Of a stretch of DNA of 64,000 bases, positions 35,416 to 43,669 are shown one piece after another. The stretch spans positions 6,840 to 70,839 of the forward strand of contig SVUD01000003.1 of assembly GCA_015063445.1 (NCBI GenBank), written 5' to 3'. This stretch comes from Oscillospiraceae bacterium (lineage in GTDB: Bacteria; Bacillota_A; Clostridia; Oscillospirales; CAG-272). The notes under the pieces are model-generated. The model was given only the letters and a program-made list of their open reading frames with translations, had not been told where the DNA came from and searched no databases. Within the stretch, counting starts at the first letter, position 1. Each line of letters starts with the position of its first letter. A program made the position numbers and the translations under genes.

Positions 35416-36600
35416 TTATTTAAATTCTCCTATCAGCTGAGCAAACGCGCCGAGTGAGCGCTTTATCATATCGGGACTCTGGCAGTAAGCAACTCTTACG
35501 TATCCTTCGCAGCCAAAGTCGTCGCTCGGTACTAAAAGAAGTCCGTATTTTTTTGCTATATCCGAGAAATCCTTAGCGCTCGGTATAGGTGATTTTACGA
35601 AAAGATAGAACGCTCCCGAGGGATAAACGACCTCGTAGCCGTAAGAGATAAGAGCCTCGTAAAGCATTCTTCGATTTTCCTCATAAACCGTAAGGTCGGA
35701 AGTTTTGCCGAGCGTGAGAGCAGCAAGTCTTTGGAAAATGCTCGGAGCGCAAACGTATCCGAGAGAGCGGCCTGCACCGGCAATCGCGCGGAAAACTGCT
35801 TCTTTATCGTCAGCGGTGGGAGAAACGAGAGCGTAGCCGATTCTCTCGCCGGGAATTGAAAGCGATTTGCTGAATGAATAGCAAATAATCGTATTAGCGT
35901 AGTACTTCGGTATAAACGGAACTTTTATTCCGTCATAAACTAGTTCTCTGTACGGCTCGTCGGCAATTATATAAATCGGCTTTCCGTATTTTTTGCTTCT
36001 CTTTTCAAGAAGATCCGCCAGTGCCTTAATATCAGCCTTTGAATAAACCGCACCCGTGGGGTTGTTCGGGGAATTAATGATAATTGCGGCAACGGTTTCA
36101 TCAAGCGCCTCCTTTATAGCACCGATATCAAGTCCGAAATCACCCTCTCTTGCCTTGACAGTTTTTAAGGCAGCGCCCGTAGCTTCAACAAAAACCTTGT
36201 ACTCGGGAAAGAACGGAGAAATCACGATAACGCTTTCCCCCGGGGTCGTAACTGCGGATAAAACGGACGTAAGAGCCGCTGCGGCTCCGGCGGTCATGTA
36301 AATGAGACTCGGGTCTATCTTCACGTCAAAGCTGCTTTCTATATGCTCCGCGATTTTACGTCTTACCGTAATATCACCCTCTGCGGAGGTATATCCGTGA
36401 AGCTCGGTTGAAGGTATATCCTTGGCAAGACTTATAAGAGTGTCGTTCACCTCGAAGGGCGGCTCTACGCTCGGGTTTCCGAGCGAATAGTCAAAAACGG
36501 CATCCTCGCCAAGCTCACGCTTCATTTTTTTGCCGTATTCGAAAAGCTCTCTGATAGTTGAACGGTTCGTACCGAGAAGCCTCATTTTTTCGTTTATCAT
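35416..36600 (-). CDS. Class I/II pyridoxal-phosphate aminotransferase (likely aromatic)
   Basis: 394 residues, fold type I. LGNPSVEPPFEV near residue 45, NSPNNPTGAVYS (about 173), IADEPYRELVYDG (about 205) and the lysine motif SFSKSLSIPGERIGY (about 240) are all present. As first gene of a Phe/Tyr operon it is well placed to transaminate phenylpyruvate and 4-hydroxyphenylpyruvate. An aspartate/alanine specificity cannot be excluded. GAGG precedes the ATG and the promoter lies about 57 bases upstream. Confidence 0.9.
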   Translation of the reverse strand: MINEKMRLLGTNRSTIRELFEYGKKMKRELGEDAVFDYSLGNPSVEPPFEVNDTLISLAKDIPSTELHGYTSAEGDITVRRKIAEHIESSFDVKIDPSLIYMTAGAAAALTSVLSAVTTPGESVIVISPFFPEYKVFVEATGAALKTVKAREGDFGLDIGAIKEALDETVAAIIINSPNNPTGAVYSKADIKALADLLEKRSKKYGKPIYIIADEPYRELVYDGIKVPFIPKYYANTIICYSFSKSLSIPGERIGYALVSPTADDKEAVFRAIAGAGRSLGYVCAPSIFQRLAALTLGKTSDLTVYEENRRMLYEALISYGYEVVYPSGAFYLFVKSPIPSAKDFSDIAKKYGLLLVPSDDFGCEGYVRVAYCQSPDMIKRSLGAFAQLIGEFK

Positions 36601-36656
36601 ACGCTTTACCTCAAAAAAGTGATAAATAAATCCAAATGAAATAAATATAATAAAAT

Positions 36657-36685
36657 ATTATAACACTTTATTAAAAGAAAATCAA
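36657..36685 (-). promoter_or_regulatory. Sigma-A promoter of the aromatic amino acid operon
   Basis: Minus strand TTGATT (36680-36685), 17 bases, TATAAT (36657-36662). The leader is about 50 bases, with no T-box, leader peptide or attenuator hairpin visible. Confidence 0.8.
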
Positions 36686-37004
36686 CCGTTGCTTTAAAAA
36701 AATACAAACTTTAATTTTTAATTTTTTTAAAAAGTGTTAAAGAGCGGCTTAAAATGTAATAAAAAAAGCAAAATTATCGAAAAAGCACGTAAAAAAATAT
36801 TACAAAACAAAGAAGTACCGTTACGGTGCAAATTGTTGGTACACAAAGGATAAAGAAACCTTATGATGAAATATTCCGTTAATATGTCGGGGAATAAGGG
36901 CATTTGTTTTTCTCTTTCGACTAAGTGTGATAGCTTTTTTGAACAAAAAACCAAAAAGCTTTTTTTATTTGTCGAAAAGTGCGAAAGATTTAGCGCCGCA
37001 TTTC
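36686..37004. other. AT-rich region between divergent operons
   Basis: No convincing gene. A 57-codon plus-strand frame (ATG 36862 to TAA about 37034) has a poorly spaced AAAGGA and overlaps both a hairpin (AGCTTTTT 36932-36939 / AAAAAGCT 36953-36960, then TTTTTT) and the next promoter, so it is doubtful. The hairpin looks like an orphan terminator for a short rightward transcript. Confidence 0.45.
36932..36966 (+). terminator. Orphan terminator-like hairpin
   Basis: 8-bp arms AGCTTTTT/AAAAAGCT with a 13-base loop and a following T-run. No gene obviously ends here on the plus strand. It may mark an unrecognised short transcript or insulate the next promoter. Confidence 0.45.
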
Positions 37005-37034
37005 TTGTAAAATCAGGCTCTTCGGTGATATAAT
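37005..37034 (+). promoter_or_regulatory. Sigma-A promoter of the MBG-repeat protein gene
   Basis: TTGTAA (37005-37010), 18 bases, TATAAT (37029-37034), about 36 bases before the ATG. Confidence 0.65.
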
Positions 37035-37070
37035 CAAATGTAAAAATATGGAAAACAAAGGAGCTTTAAA

Positions 37071-40000
37071 ATGAAATTTAAAACTAAAACCGCCCTCTTT
37101 ATCATTTCTTTTCTTTTTATACTGTTCGTTTTTTCGTTTGCCGAAACCATTGTGAAAAACGAAAAAAGAGCAGAAAATGTTTTTTATATTGATGAAGAGA
37201 ACGTATCCGAGTTTAGCAAAGAAGAAAAGCGTGAGGAGGGAAGTACGCCCGAGACAAGATTCTCTCTTCTTTCAAGCTCATCCGAAAAGTCCTACATAGT
37301 CACGGCTGAGGGCGAAGGATACGAGGCAACGTGCGGAAGTGAAACGTTATTTGATATAAGTCTTTCGCCGCTAATAGAAAAAATTGAGAGTGACGGTGCC
37401 TTGATAGAGTTCTCGGGTATCGAGAGCAGCGAAACCTTGAATTTAACCAAAAGTGTTACGCTTTCGGGATCTTTAAGCCTGAGTGACGCGTATCTTAATC
37501 TTAGCGGTGCGAGCATCAGTCTTGTGGGCTTCTCATTCCGCGGTGAGAATTCGTCGTTAAGGGTGAAGTCAGGTACCACCTACGCCAAATCCGGCAGTAT
37601 CGAATCAAGCGGCTCGTCGGCGGTTATTCTTGATTTTCATTCTTCGGCACGCTTCGTTTTATCGGGTCTTGAAATATCGTCAAGCGCTCGCGGCGGAGCG
37701 ATATTTTCGCAAATGGGAAGTGTTGAGCTGCTTTCGGGGGAGGTTAAGAACGAGTATGGCGCGGCAATAGAGAATAAGGGAAGTCTTACCGTCTCGGAGG
37801 CTACGCTGATTTCGGGACTTAATTTTGATATAACGACCGACCGTCCTATATCATTTTTAGGCAGTGAAGAAAACAGCAGAGCGGAAAAGCTTCGCGTTAT
37901 GTATAAGCAGAGCTTTGAGCGCGGCAGCTTTACCGTCGTAGCTCATAATGCCAATTCCGATACCGCGCAAGGTATGACCCTTTACGATGTCGGCGGAGAA
38001 GAAATACCGCTTGAGTTTTTTGCCGAATCCCGATACACCGAGGAGAAAAACATTCTTGCCGTCTATCTTCCGTATACTGTGAAGTTTTATACGGGAACCG
38101 CTCTTTATAAAACTGAAAGCTTCCTTTTCGGAGAATCGCTTGAAGTGCCGAAGCAGGTCGAAAAAACGGGTTATACCTTCATAGGCTGGTATAAGGATAC
38201 TGCCTTTTCAGTGCCCTGTGTTTTTGGAGAAAGTGTATCGGCGGATATGTCTCTTTACGCCGCGTTTGAGCTTACCGCTCCCGAGTTCTCCATATCCTCG
38301 TTGGAGTTTACCTATGACGGAAAGAGGCGGCTGCTTGGCTTTGATTATCTCTATCACCCTCTCTCCGATAAAGGTCAGTTCAGTTTTGTTTGGTATAAAA
38401 ATTCGGTAGCGATTCAGAATAGCTCTCCAAATATAGAAATTTCAAGCGTTGGAGACTCGGGTGTCTATTTTTGTAAACTAACATTCACATATGAGGGTGA
38501 TTTTGTTTCTATAGATACCCCGCGTGTGCAGGTGTTTGTCAACAAAACGGTGATTAAAAAACCTGTAATCGAACCTATGATATATACGGGATATCCGCTC
38601 TTTGCCGCTATTCCGGAGAGTCCGTTTTATACCTCATCCTCAGTATCGTTTATCGATGTGGGAAGCTATTCGCTAACTCTTACTCTGTCAGATCCGCAAA
38701 ACTCCGAATGGAGCGATACGGAGGGGGAGAGTACTACGGTAAGCTTTGAAATTTTAAAGGCGGAAAATTGCTTTATCAACTCCCCAAGATGTGAAAATGT
38801 ATACGAGGGACAAACGCCCAAAGCGGTTTATAAATTAAAATTTGGCGATGGTATCGCCGAGTATTCCGCGAACGCTGAAAGCTGGAGCGCCAATGTGCCG
38901 TTAAGTGCTGGAAAATACTATATCCGTATTCGAGCCGAGGAGACAAAAAATTATAGCGGCATCATATCGGAGGCTATAGAATTTACTGTATATGAGGAGC
39001 GCTGCACGGGCATAAAAGTGAATAAGTACCCGACAAAAAGCGAGTATATAGCATTCGAGAAGCTTGATATTAGCGGCGCTGAATTCACAGCCTCGTATAA
39101 CAGCGGCAGAAGCGAGAAAATAGATATAACAAAGCTTAAAATCGAGTATAAAAACGGTATCTGCTTGCTCGTTACGGATAGCTCCGTATCGGTAAGCTAC
39201 GGTGATTGCTCAGTTCCGATACCCGTAACCGTTCACCCTGCCGAATATGATCTCTCTGACATAGTTTTTGAGGATACCGAGGTTGTTTATAACGGACAAA
39301 GACATACCGCTCCGGTGAATGCGACTGTAGTCGGAAAGGATGGTATACCGCTTTTATGTAAGGTCAGCGGCGGCGGTATAGACGTCGGAGAATATTCTGT
39401 AACTCTGAGCTTTACCACCGAGAGTATAAATTATAAATTGCCGAGCGCAGTCACAAAAACACTTAAAATTAATCCGCTCTCGCTCCCCGTAGTATATTCC
39501 GATACCGAATTTATATACGATGGCTCGCCGAAGATACCAAACGCGACGGTAATAGGAGCGCAAGGCGTACCGATTAAGATAACCCTTAGCGGCGCGGCAA
39601 CCGATGCAGGCGAATATATCGCCTACGCTACTCTCTCCGACTCAAACTATACTCTCACGAACACGAGCGTAGAATTTAAAATACTGAAAGCGGATTTTGA
39701 CCTGTCGGGCATCTACTGGTCGGAAAAAGACTTCACCTACGACGGCACGCCTCATACAGTTACAATCATGGGATTGCCCGATGGAATAACTCTTGTCGGC
39801 TATGCGAACGCAAGCTTCACCGATGCGGGCAGCTATACCGCTGAGGCGGCTATAACCTACGACGAGAAAAACTACAATACCCCCGCAGCACTCACGCACG
39901 AATGGAAAATAAATAAGGCGGATTACGTATTTTCAGACTTTGCGTTTTTCGATGCTGAATATGTCTTTGACGGCTTGGAGCACTACCCGCGTGTCAGCGG

Positions 40001-41906
40001 CAACGCTCCCGTGGGCTATGACGGAATCGTTCTTACGTATAGCTTCTCAAGGGGCGTTACTCACGTGGCTGAGGGTCGACAAAAGGTAACGGTGATTTTT
40101 GACTCCGAAAGCAAGAATTATAACACCCCCTCATCGCTTACCGCTTTTGTTGAAATAACACCGAAATTTATCGAAGTGGAGTGGGAAAATTTAAGCTTCG
40201 TGTATAATGCTTCTCAGCAAATCCCTACGGCAAGAAGCGCAGAATGTAAAGTAAAGGTCACAGGAAGCGGCGTTGATGCAGGGGATTACACCGCTTTTGC
40301 AATATCGGAAAATTCGGATTATAAAATATCGAATAACAAAATCGGTTTCACTATTCTTAAGGCAAATAACCTATTTACAACAGAACTTTCAGCAACCGAT
40401 ATCTATGAGGGAGATGAGCTTTCTGCCTTTGCAAAAGCGTTTTCGGGAGAGGTCAAATATAGCTTCTATAAGGATAAAGAACTTGCCGAATCCGTAACCT
40501 TCCCGCTTCCCGTCGGTACGTATTACGTTATTGCCGAGGTGGAGGAAAGCAAAAATTATCACTCGTTAAAGTCAGCGCCCGTAAGCTTTTCGGTTCTTGA
40601 AATTCTTCCTGTCGAGCTTTGCGTAGAATTCTTAGAGGAGCTCGTCGCGATGAAGCGTCTTTCGGACCATAGCGTCAGCGTATACCTTCTTAATAACAAT
40701 GGCTCAACGACGCCTCTTTCAAAAGACGAGCTTAGCGTTGAATACGAAAACGGAGAACTTTTAAAGGCAGGGGACAGAGTGCTTAAAATTTCAGCGTACG
40801 GCTTCTGCCGAGAGCTTGCAATCAGCGTAAAAAAGAGCGTTGTAGACCTGCCGACACTTGCCCCCATTACCTACAATGGAAAAGTAATATTTCCAAGCGA
40901 ATTGCTCTCACCTTTGTTTATTCACGACTTTTCGGGAGCGAAAGACGCAGGTGAATATGCCGTTCATTTCGCTTTAACGGATAGTGATAATTATGAGTTC
41001 AGGGGAGGAATATCGACTCTTACTCTTCTTATAAATAAAGCGCCCATAACTCTTGAGGTAAATAAAAACGGCTCGAGCTATAAATTGCTTTACGGCATAA
41101 TATTCGATGGTGATGAGCTTTACGAGGAGTATTATGAATCTGACGGCAAGGTGTTTTTGAGAATTAACAATCCGAACTACGAGCTTACCGTCATACCGAG
41201 AGAAGAAAAAAACGGAGCATTCTACGTATTGTTAATGTTCCTCTTAGGTATTGTTATACTTCTTGCAACGCTCGGGCTCTATATAGTTTTCTGGAAAAAG
41301 GAAAGGTATGGCACGTCAACGAATCCAAAAAATTCAAATGAGCCTCATAATTCAAAGCCTTTTTCCGACTCATCATTAAAGCAAAACAATTCGACCGTCA
41401 CAAAATTTAATGCTGCAGAAAAGCTCTCGAATCCTATAATGTCTCCGAAAAAAACCTCAAAGCCGATTTCCAAGGATCTATCGAACGCGAAAAGCGAGAA
41501 CGAAAAAGCCGAAAACGGCAAAAAGGAATTTCCGCTTGACCCGCCGTTAGAAACGCTTCTTGCGGTAGACGAAAGCTATGCGAATAATCTTATATCAGAC
41601 CAGGTTGCAAAAAGCCTTATAGCTGAGGATGTGACGGTAGTTGAAACCGAGGGAAAGCGCAGATGTATCTTAAATCTTGATACGATATCCGAGAGCTTTT
41701 CCGCTGGTGAAACGGTCAGTATCAACGATTTCAAAAGAAAAGGACTTATTCCCTCGGATGCGAGATACGTAAAAATACTTGCCCGAGGCGTTATAGATAA
41801 GCCAATAACTATTTTAGCCAATTCATTCAGTCTCCCGGCTGTTAAAATGATAGCGCTCACGGGCGGCAGCGCAAAGCGTGTACGTACCGTAAAGCGTAAA
41901 ATATGA
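37071..41906 (+). CDS. MBG-repeat surface protein with uL15-like cytoplasmic tail
   Basis: 1611 residues. An N-terminal signal/anchor (about 6-25) leads to a Ser/Leu-rich region resembling a short beta-helix (about 100-265). One Listeria-Bacteroides (InlB B-type) repeat follows, with FYTGTALYKTESFLFGE and GYTFIGWYKDT (about 335-392). An Ig-like segment (about 395-490) precedes at least six MBG-type beta domains (about 490-1370), each with a 'YNG/YDG-p' opening (for example VYNGQRHT, IYDGSPKIP, TYDGTPHT, VFDGLEHYP) and DAGEY/DAGSY/DVGEY ending. A transmembrane helix (about 1382-1408) is followed by a low-complexity Ser/Asn/Lys cytoplasmic stretch. The last ~80 residues (NLDTISESFSAGETVS, KRKGLIPSDARYVKILARGV, ANSFSLPAVKMIALTGGSA) match the C-terminal half of ribosomal protein uL15. 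GGAG lies 8 bases before the ATG. It is a single-gene unit; adhesion or wall-scaffold roles are inference. Confidence 0.85.
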   Translation: MKFKTKTALFIISFLFILFVFSFAETIVKNEKRAENVFYIDEENVSEFSKEEKREEGSTPETRFSLLSSSSEKSYIVTAEGEGYEATCGSETLFDISLSPLIEKIESDGALIEFSGIESSETLNLTKSVTLSGSLSLSDAYLNLSGASISLVGFSFRGENSSLRVKSGTTYAKSGSIESSGSSAVILDFHSSARFVLSGLEISSSARGGAIFSQMGSVELLSGEVKNEYGAAIENKGSLTVSEATLISGLNFDITTDRPISFLGSEENSRAEKLRVMYKQSFERGSFTVVAHNANSDTAQGMTLYDVGGEEIPLEFFAESRYTEEKNILAVYLPYTVKFYTGTALYKTESFLFGESLEVPKQVEKTGYTFIGWYKDTAFSVPCVFGESVSADMSLYAAFELTAPEFSISSLEFTYDGKRRLLGFDYLYHPLSDKGQFSFVWYKNSVAIQNSSPNIEISSVGDSGVYFCKLTFTYEGDFVSIDTPRVQVFVNKTVIKKPVIEPMIYTGYPLFAAIPESPFYTSSSVSFIDVGSYSLTLTLSDPQNSEWSDTEGESTTVSFEILKAENCFINSPRCENVYEGQTPKAVYKLKFGDGIAEYSANAESWSANVPLSAGKYYIRIRAEETKNYSGIISEAIEFTVYEERCTGIKVNKYPTKSEYIAFEKLDISGAEFTASYNSGRSEKIDITKLKIEYKNGICLLVTDSSVSVSYGDCSVPIPVTVHPAEYDLSDIVFEDTEVVYNGQRHTAPVNATVVGKDGIPLLCKVSGGGIDVGEYSVTLSFTTESINYKLPSAVTKTLKINPLSLPVVYSDTEFIYDGSPKIPNATVIGAQGVPIKITLSGAATDAGEYIAYATLSDSNYTLTNTSVEFKILKADFDLSGIYWSEKDFTYDGTPHTVTIMGLPDGITLVGYANASFTDAGSYTAEAAITYDEKNYNTPAALTHEWKINKADYVFSDFAFFDAEYVFDGLEHYPRVSGNAPVGYDGIVLTYSFSRGVTHVAEGRQKVTVIFDSESKNYNTPSSLTAFVEITPKFIEVEWENLSFVYNASQQIPTARSAECKVKVTGSGVDAGDYTAFAISENSDYKISNNKIGFTILKANNLFTTELSATDIYEGDELSAFAKAFSGEVKYSFYKDKELAESVTFPLPVGTYYVIAEVEESKNYHSLKSAPVSFSVLEILPVELCVEFLEELVAMKRLSDHSVSVYLLNNNGSTTPLSKDELSVEYENGELLKAGDRVLKISAYGFCRELAISVKKSVVDLPTLAPITYNGKVIFPSELLSPLFIHDFSGAKDAGEYAVHFALTDSDNYEFRGGISTLTLLINKAPITLEVNKNGSSYKLLYGIIFDGDELYEEYYESDGKVFLRINNPNYELTVIPREEKNGAFYVLLMFLLGIVILLATLGLYIVFWKKERYGTSTNPKNSNEPHNSKPFSDSSLKQNNSTVTKFNAAEKLSNPIMSPKKTSKPISKDLSNAKSENEKAENGKKEFPLDPPLETLLAVDESYANNLISDQVAKSLIAEDVTVVETEGKRRCILNLDTISESFSAGETVSINDFKRKGLIPSDARYVKILARGVIDKPITILANSFSLPAVKMIALTGGSAKRVRTVKRKI

Positions 41907-41943
41907 GCGAAATATACGCATAATCAAGCGTGAGTCGTGAATG

Positions 41944-41986
41944 AAAATATGCTTCGCCAAGGATAAAGCGTGACGGCGCATATTTT
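41944..41986. repeat. Inverted repeat 3' of the MBG-protein gene
   Basis: Perfect 9-bp arms AAAATATGC (41944-41952) and GCATATTTT (41978-41986), with a 25-base loop that can extend the stem by GCC/GGC. It has no clear T-run and may be a 3'-UTR structure. Confidence 0.5.
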
Positions 41987-42009
41987 AACCGAAAATCAAA
42001 AGCAATCCT

Positions 42010-42076
42010 AAAGCTCCCGAGCCGATTTCTCTGTCTGTGAAGTTTTTGCTGACGATAAAGCTCGGGCGCTTTTTTA
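42010..42076 (+). terminator. Terminator of the MBG-protein gene
   Basis: AAAGC-T-CCCGAGC (42010-42022) pairs with GCTCGGG-C-GCTTT (42060-42072), one mismatch, then TTTTAT. The loop is long (37 bases). Confidence 0.75.
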
Positions 42077-42225
42077 TTGCTATTTAGTCAAGTGAAAGAT
42101 TGCGTTACTGTTTTGCAGCCTACTGATTTCCCGAGTTTTGCTAAATGAAAATTAACATTTTATGTTAAAAAAACGAAAAACAGCTAAAAAATCCACTTAT
42201 AACCTCAAAAAAACATCGTTAGCAC

Positions 42226-42254
42226 TTGAAAAAGCGATCATATTGTGCTACAAT
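42226..42254 (+). promoter_or_regulatory. Sigma-A promoter of the ECF S-component gene
   Basis: TTGAAA (42226-42231), 17 bases, TACAAT (42249-42254). It lies in the open frame upstream of the chosen ATG and so supports the shorter start. Confidence 0.7.
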
Positions 42255-42284
42255 ATGTGTACTCAAATAAGCGAGAGGTGTAAT

Positions 42285-42866
42285 ATGACTAAAAAAAGTT
42301 TAGACGTAACTAAAATTACATACATCGCATTGTTTACGGCGATTGTTTTTGTTTTACAGAACGTGGGCGGATTTATCCGTTTTGGAATGTTTTCCGTGTC
42401 GCTTGTTCTCGTTCCTATCGTTATAGGAGCGGCGCTTTGCGGTAAATGGGCGGGTGCGTGGCTCGGCTTTGTATTCTCAATTGCGGTGTTTGTTACAGGT
42501 GATGCGGCATTTTTCTTGAGCCTTAACATCCCGGGTACGATAGTAACCGTTATTTTAAAGGGAACTCTTGCAGGTCTTGCGGCGGGAATCGCTTATGACC
42601 TCGTCAAAAAAATCAATAGATTTGCAGCCGTTATGACGGCGGCTGTAGTATGCCCGATTGTTAATACAGGAATTTTCCTTATAGGTTCAAGATTGTTCTT
42701 CTTTGACGTTGTCAAGGAATGGGCAATAGGCGAAGGTGTTTCCGCGGGCGTTTATATGATCGTTTTCCTCGTAGGATTTAATTTTGTATTCGAGCTTTTG
42801 TTCAACGTTGTGCTTGCTCCTGTGGCTGTAAGACTTTTAGACATGAAAAATCCCGCGAAAAAATGA
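42285..42866 (+). CDS. ECF transporter S component
   Basis: 193 residues, six helices. ITYIALFTAIVFVLQNVG opens the protein, followed by MFSVSLVLVPIVIGAALCGKW (two parts: FSVSLVLVPIVIGAAL, then CGKWAGAWLGFVFS), the typical substrate-binding S-subunit pattern with the AxxxA-like interaction motif near the N-terminus. It needs the shared EcfA-A'-T module encoded elsewhere. The vitamin cannot be told; no riboswitch is visible ahead, which removes the usual clue. GAGAGGTG precedes the ATG at 42285. Confidence 0.85.
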   Translation: MTKKSLDVTKITYIALFTAIVFVLQNVGGFIRFGMFSVSLVLVPIVIGAALCGKWAGAWLGFVFSIAVFVTGDAAFFLSLNIPGTIVTVILKGTLAGLAAGIAYDLVKKINRFAAVMTAAVVCPIVNTGIFLIGSRLFFFDVVKEWAIGEGVSAGVYMIVFLVGFNFVFELLFNVVLAPVAVRLLDMKNPAKK

Positions 42867-42933
42867 GGCGCTTTGTAAAGCCTCGTTTGGCGAAAAGCTC
42901 TGCCGCATCAGGCAGAGATAGAAAGAAAAAAAC

Positions 42934-42973
42934 AAATTCGGCAGTTCAAAATCCGTGAGCTGCCGAATTTTTA
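42934..42973 (+). terminator. Terminator after the ECF S-component gene
   Basis: Perfect 11-bp arms AAATTCGGCAG (42934-42944) and CTGCCGAATTT (42960-42970), then TT. It ends 16 bases before the next ATG, and its 3' side is close to that gene's ribosome site, so some read-through is likely. Confidence 0.7.
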
Positions 42974-42988
42974 AGAGAGGGAAAGTAA

Positions 42989-43669
42989 ATGAACCCCGAA
43001 ATAATATACAAAGACGAAAACGTCGTAATCATAATCAAGCCTGTCGGAATGCCTTCGCAGTCCGATCCTACGGGGGATTTAGACGCTATGACCGCCACGG
43101 GAAATGCGCTTTCGGAACTGTCAGAAAAAAGCGACCTCTGGCTCGTTCACAGACTCGATAGAAACGTCGGAGGACTTATCGCGTTTGCGAGAAATAAAAA
43201 AAGCGCGGCAGCGCTTTCCGAAATAGTGGCAAGTGGCAGACTCACAAAAAAATATCTTGCGGTATGCCATGGAAACGCCGAAGAGGGAACGTATATCGAT
43301 TTTCTTTATAAGGATTCGGCAACGAGTAAGGCGTACGTTGTAAAGACCGCGCGTCGCGGCGCAAAGGAAGCAAGGCTTTCGCTCTTACGGCTGGCGTTTG
43401 AGGACGAGAAAAGTCTTGTTGAGGTAACTCTTGATACGGGTAGATTTCACCAGATAAGAGCGCAACTTTCATCACGAGGCAATTCTCTCGTCGGAGACAA
43501 GAAATACGGTAGCCGTGATGCAAAAAGGCGTACCCCGTGTCTGTTTTCAAACGAATTGTCGTTTGATTTGTTCGGCAAGAAAATAAGCGTAAATGCGCTA
43601 CCCGATATAGAAGAATATCCTTGGAGCTTGTTTGTGCCCGAATACTATGAAAAGAGGAAAAAGCGATGA
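42989..43669 (+). CDS. RluA-family pseudouridine synthase
   Basis: 226 residues. It isomerises uridine in rRNA or tRNA. The catalytic motif is VHRLDRNVGGLIAFARN (Asp near residue 55), preceded by VVIIIKPVGMPSQSD (family KPxGxxxxp) and followed by DTGRFHQIRAQLSSRGNSLVGDKKYG. No S4 RNA-binding domain is present, as in the short RluA forms. GAGAGGG lies before the ATG. The stop overlaps the next ATG by 4 bases. Confidence 0.92.
   Translation: MNPEIIYKDENVVIIIKPVGMPSQSDPTGDLDAMTATGNALSELSEKSDLWLVHRLDRNVGGLIAFARNKKSAAALSEIVASGRLTKKYLAVCHGNAEEGTYIDFLYKDSATSKAYVVKTARRGAKEARLSLLRLAFEDEKSLVEVTLDTGRFHQIRAQLSSRGNSLVGDKKYGSRDAKRRTPCLFSNELSFDLFGKKISVNALPDIEEYPWSLFVPEYYEKRKKR

Larger units (their letters stand above)
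41907..42225. other. Intergenic region with two hairpins
   Basis: No gene is seen. It carries an inverted repeat AAAATATGC/GCATATTTT (41944-41986) and then the terminator at 42010-42075, followed by AT-rich sequence up to the next promoter. Confidence 0.6.

Noticed and set aside
36727..36954. 75-codon minus-strand frame upstream of the aromatic operon
   Set aside because: AT-driven Phe/Leu-rich frame, crosses a hairpin and has no ribosome site.
42867..42935. Small inverted repeats GAGGC/GCCTC and TCTGCC/GGCAGA after the ECF gene
   Set aside because: The stems are short with no T-runs; the true terminator is the longer hairpin at 42934.
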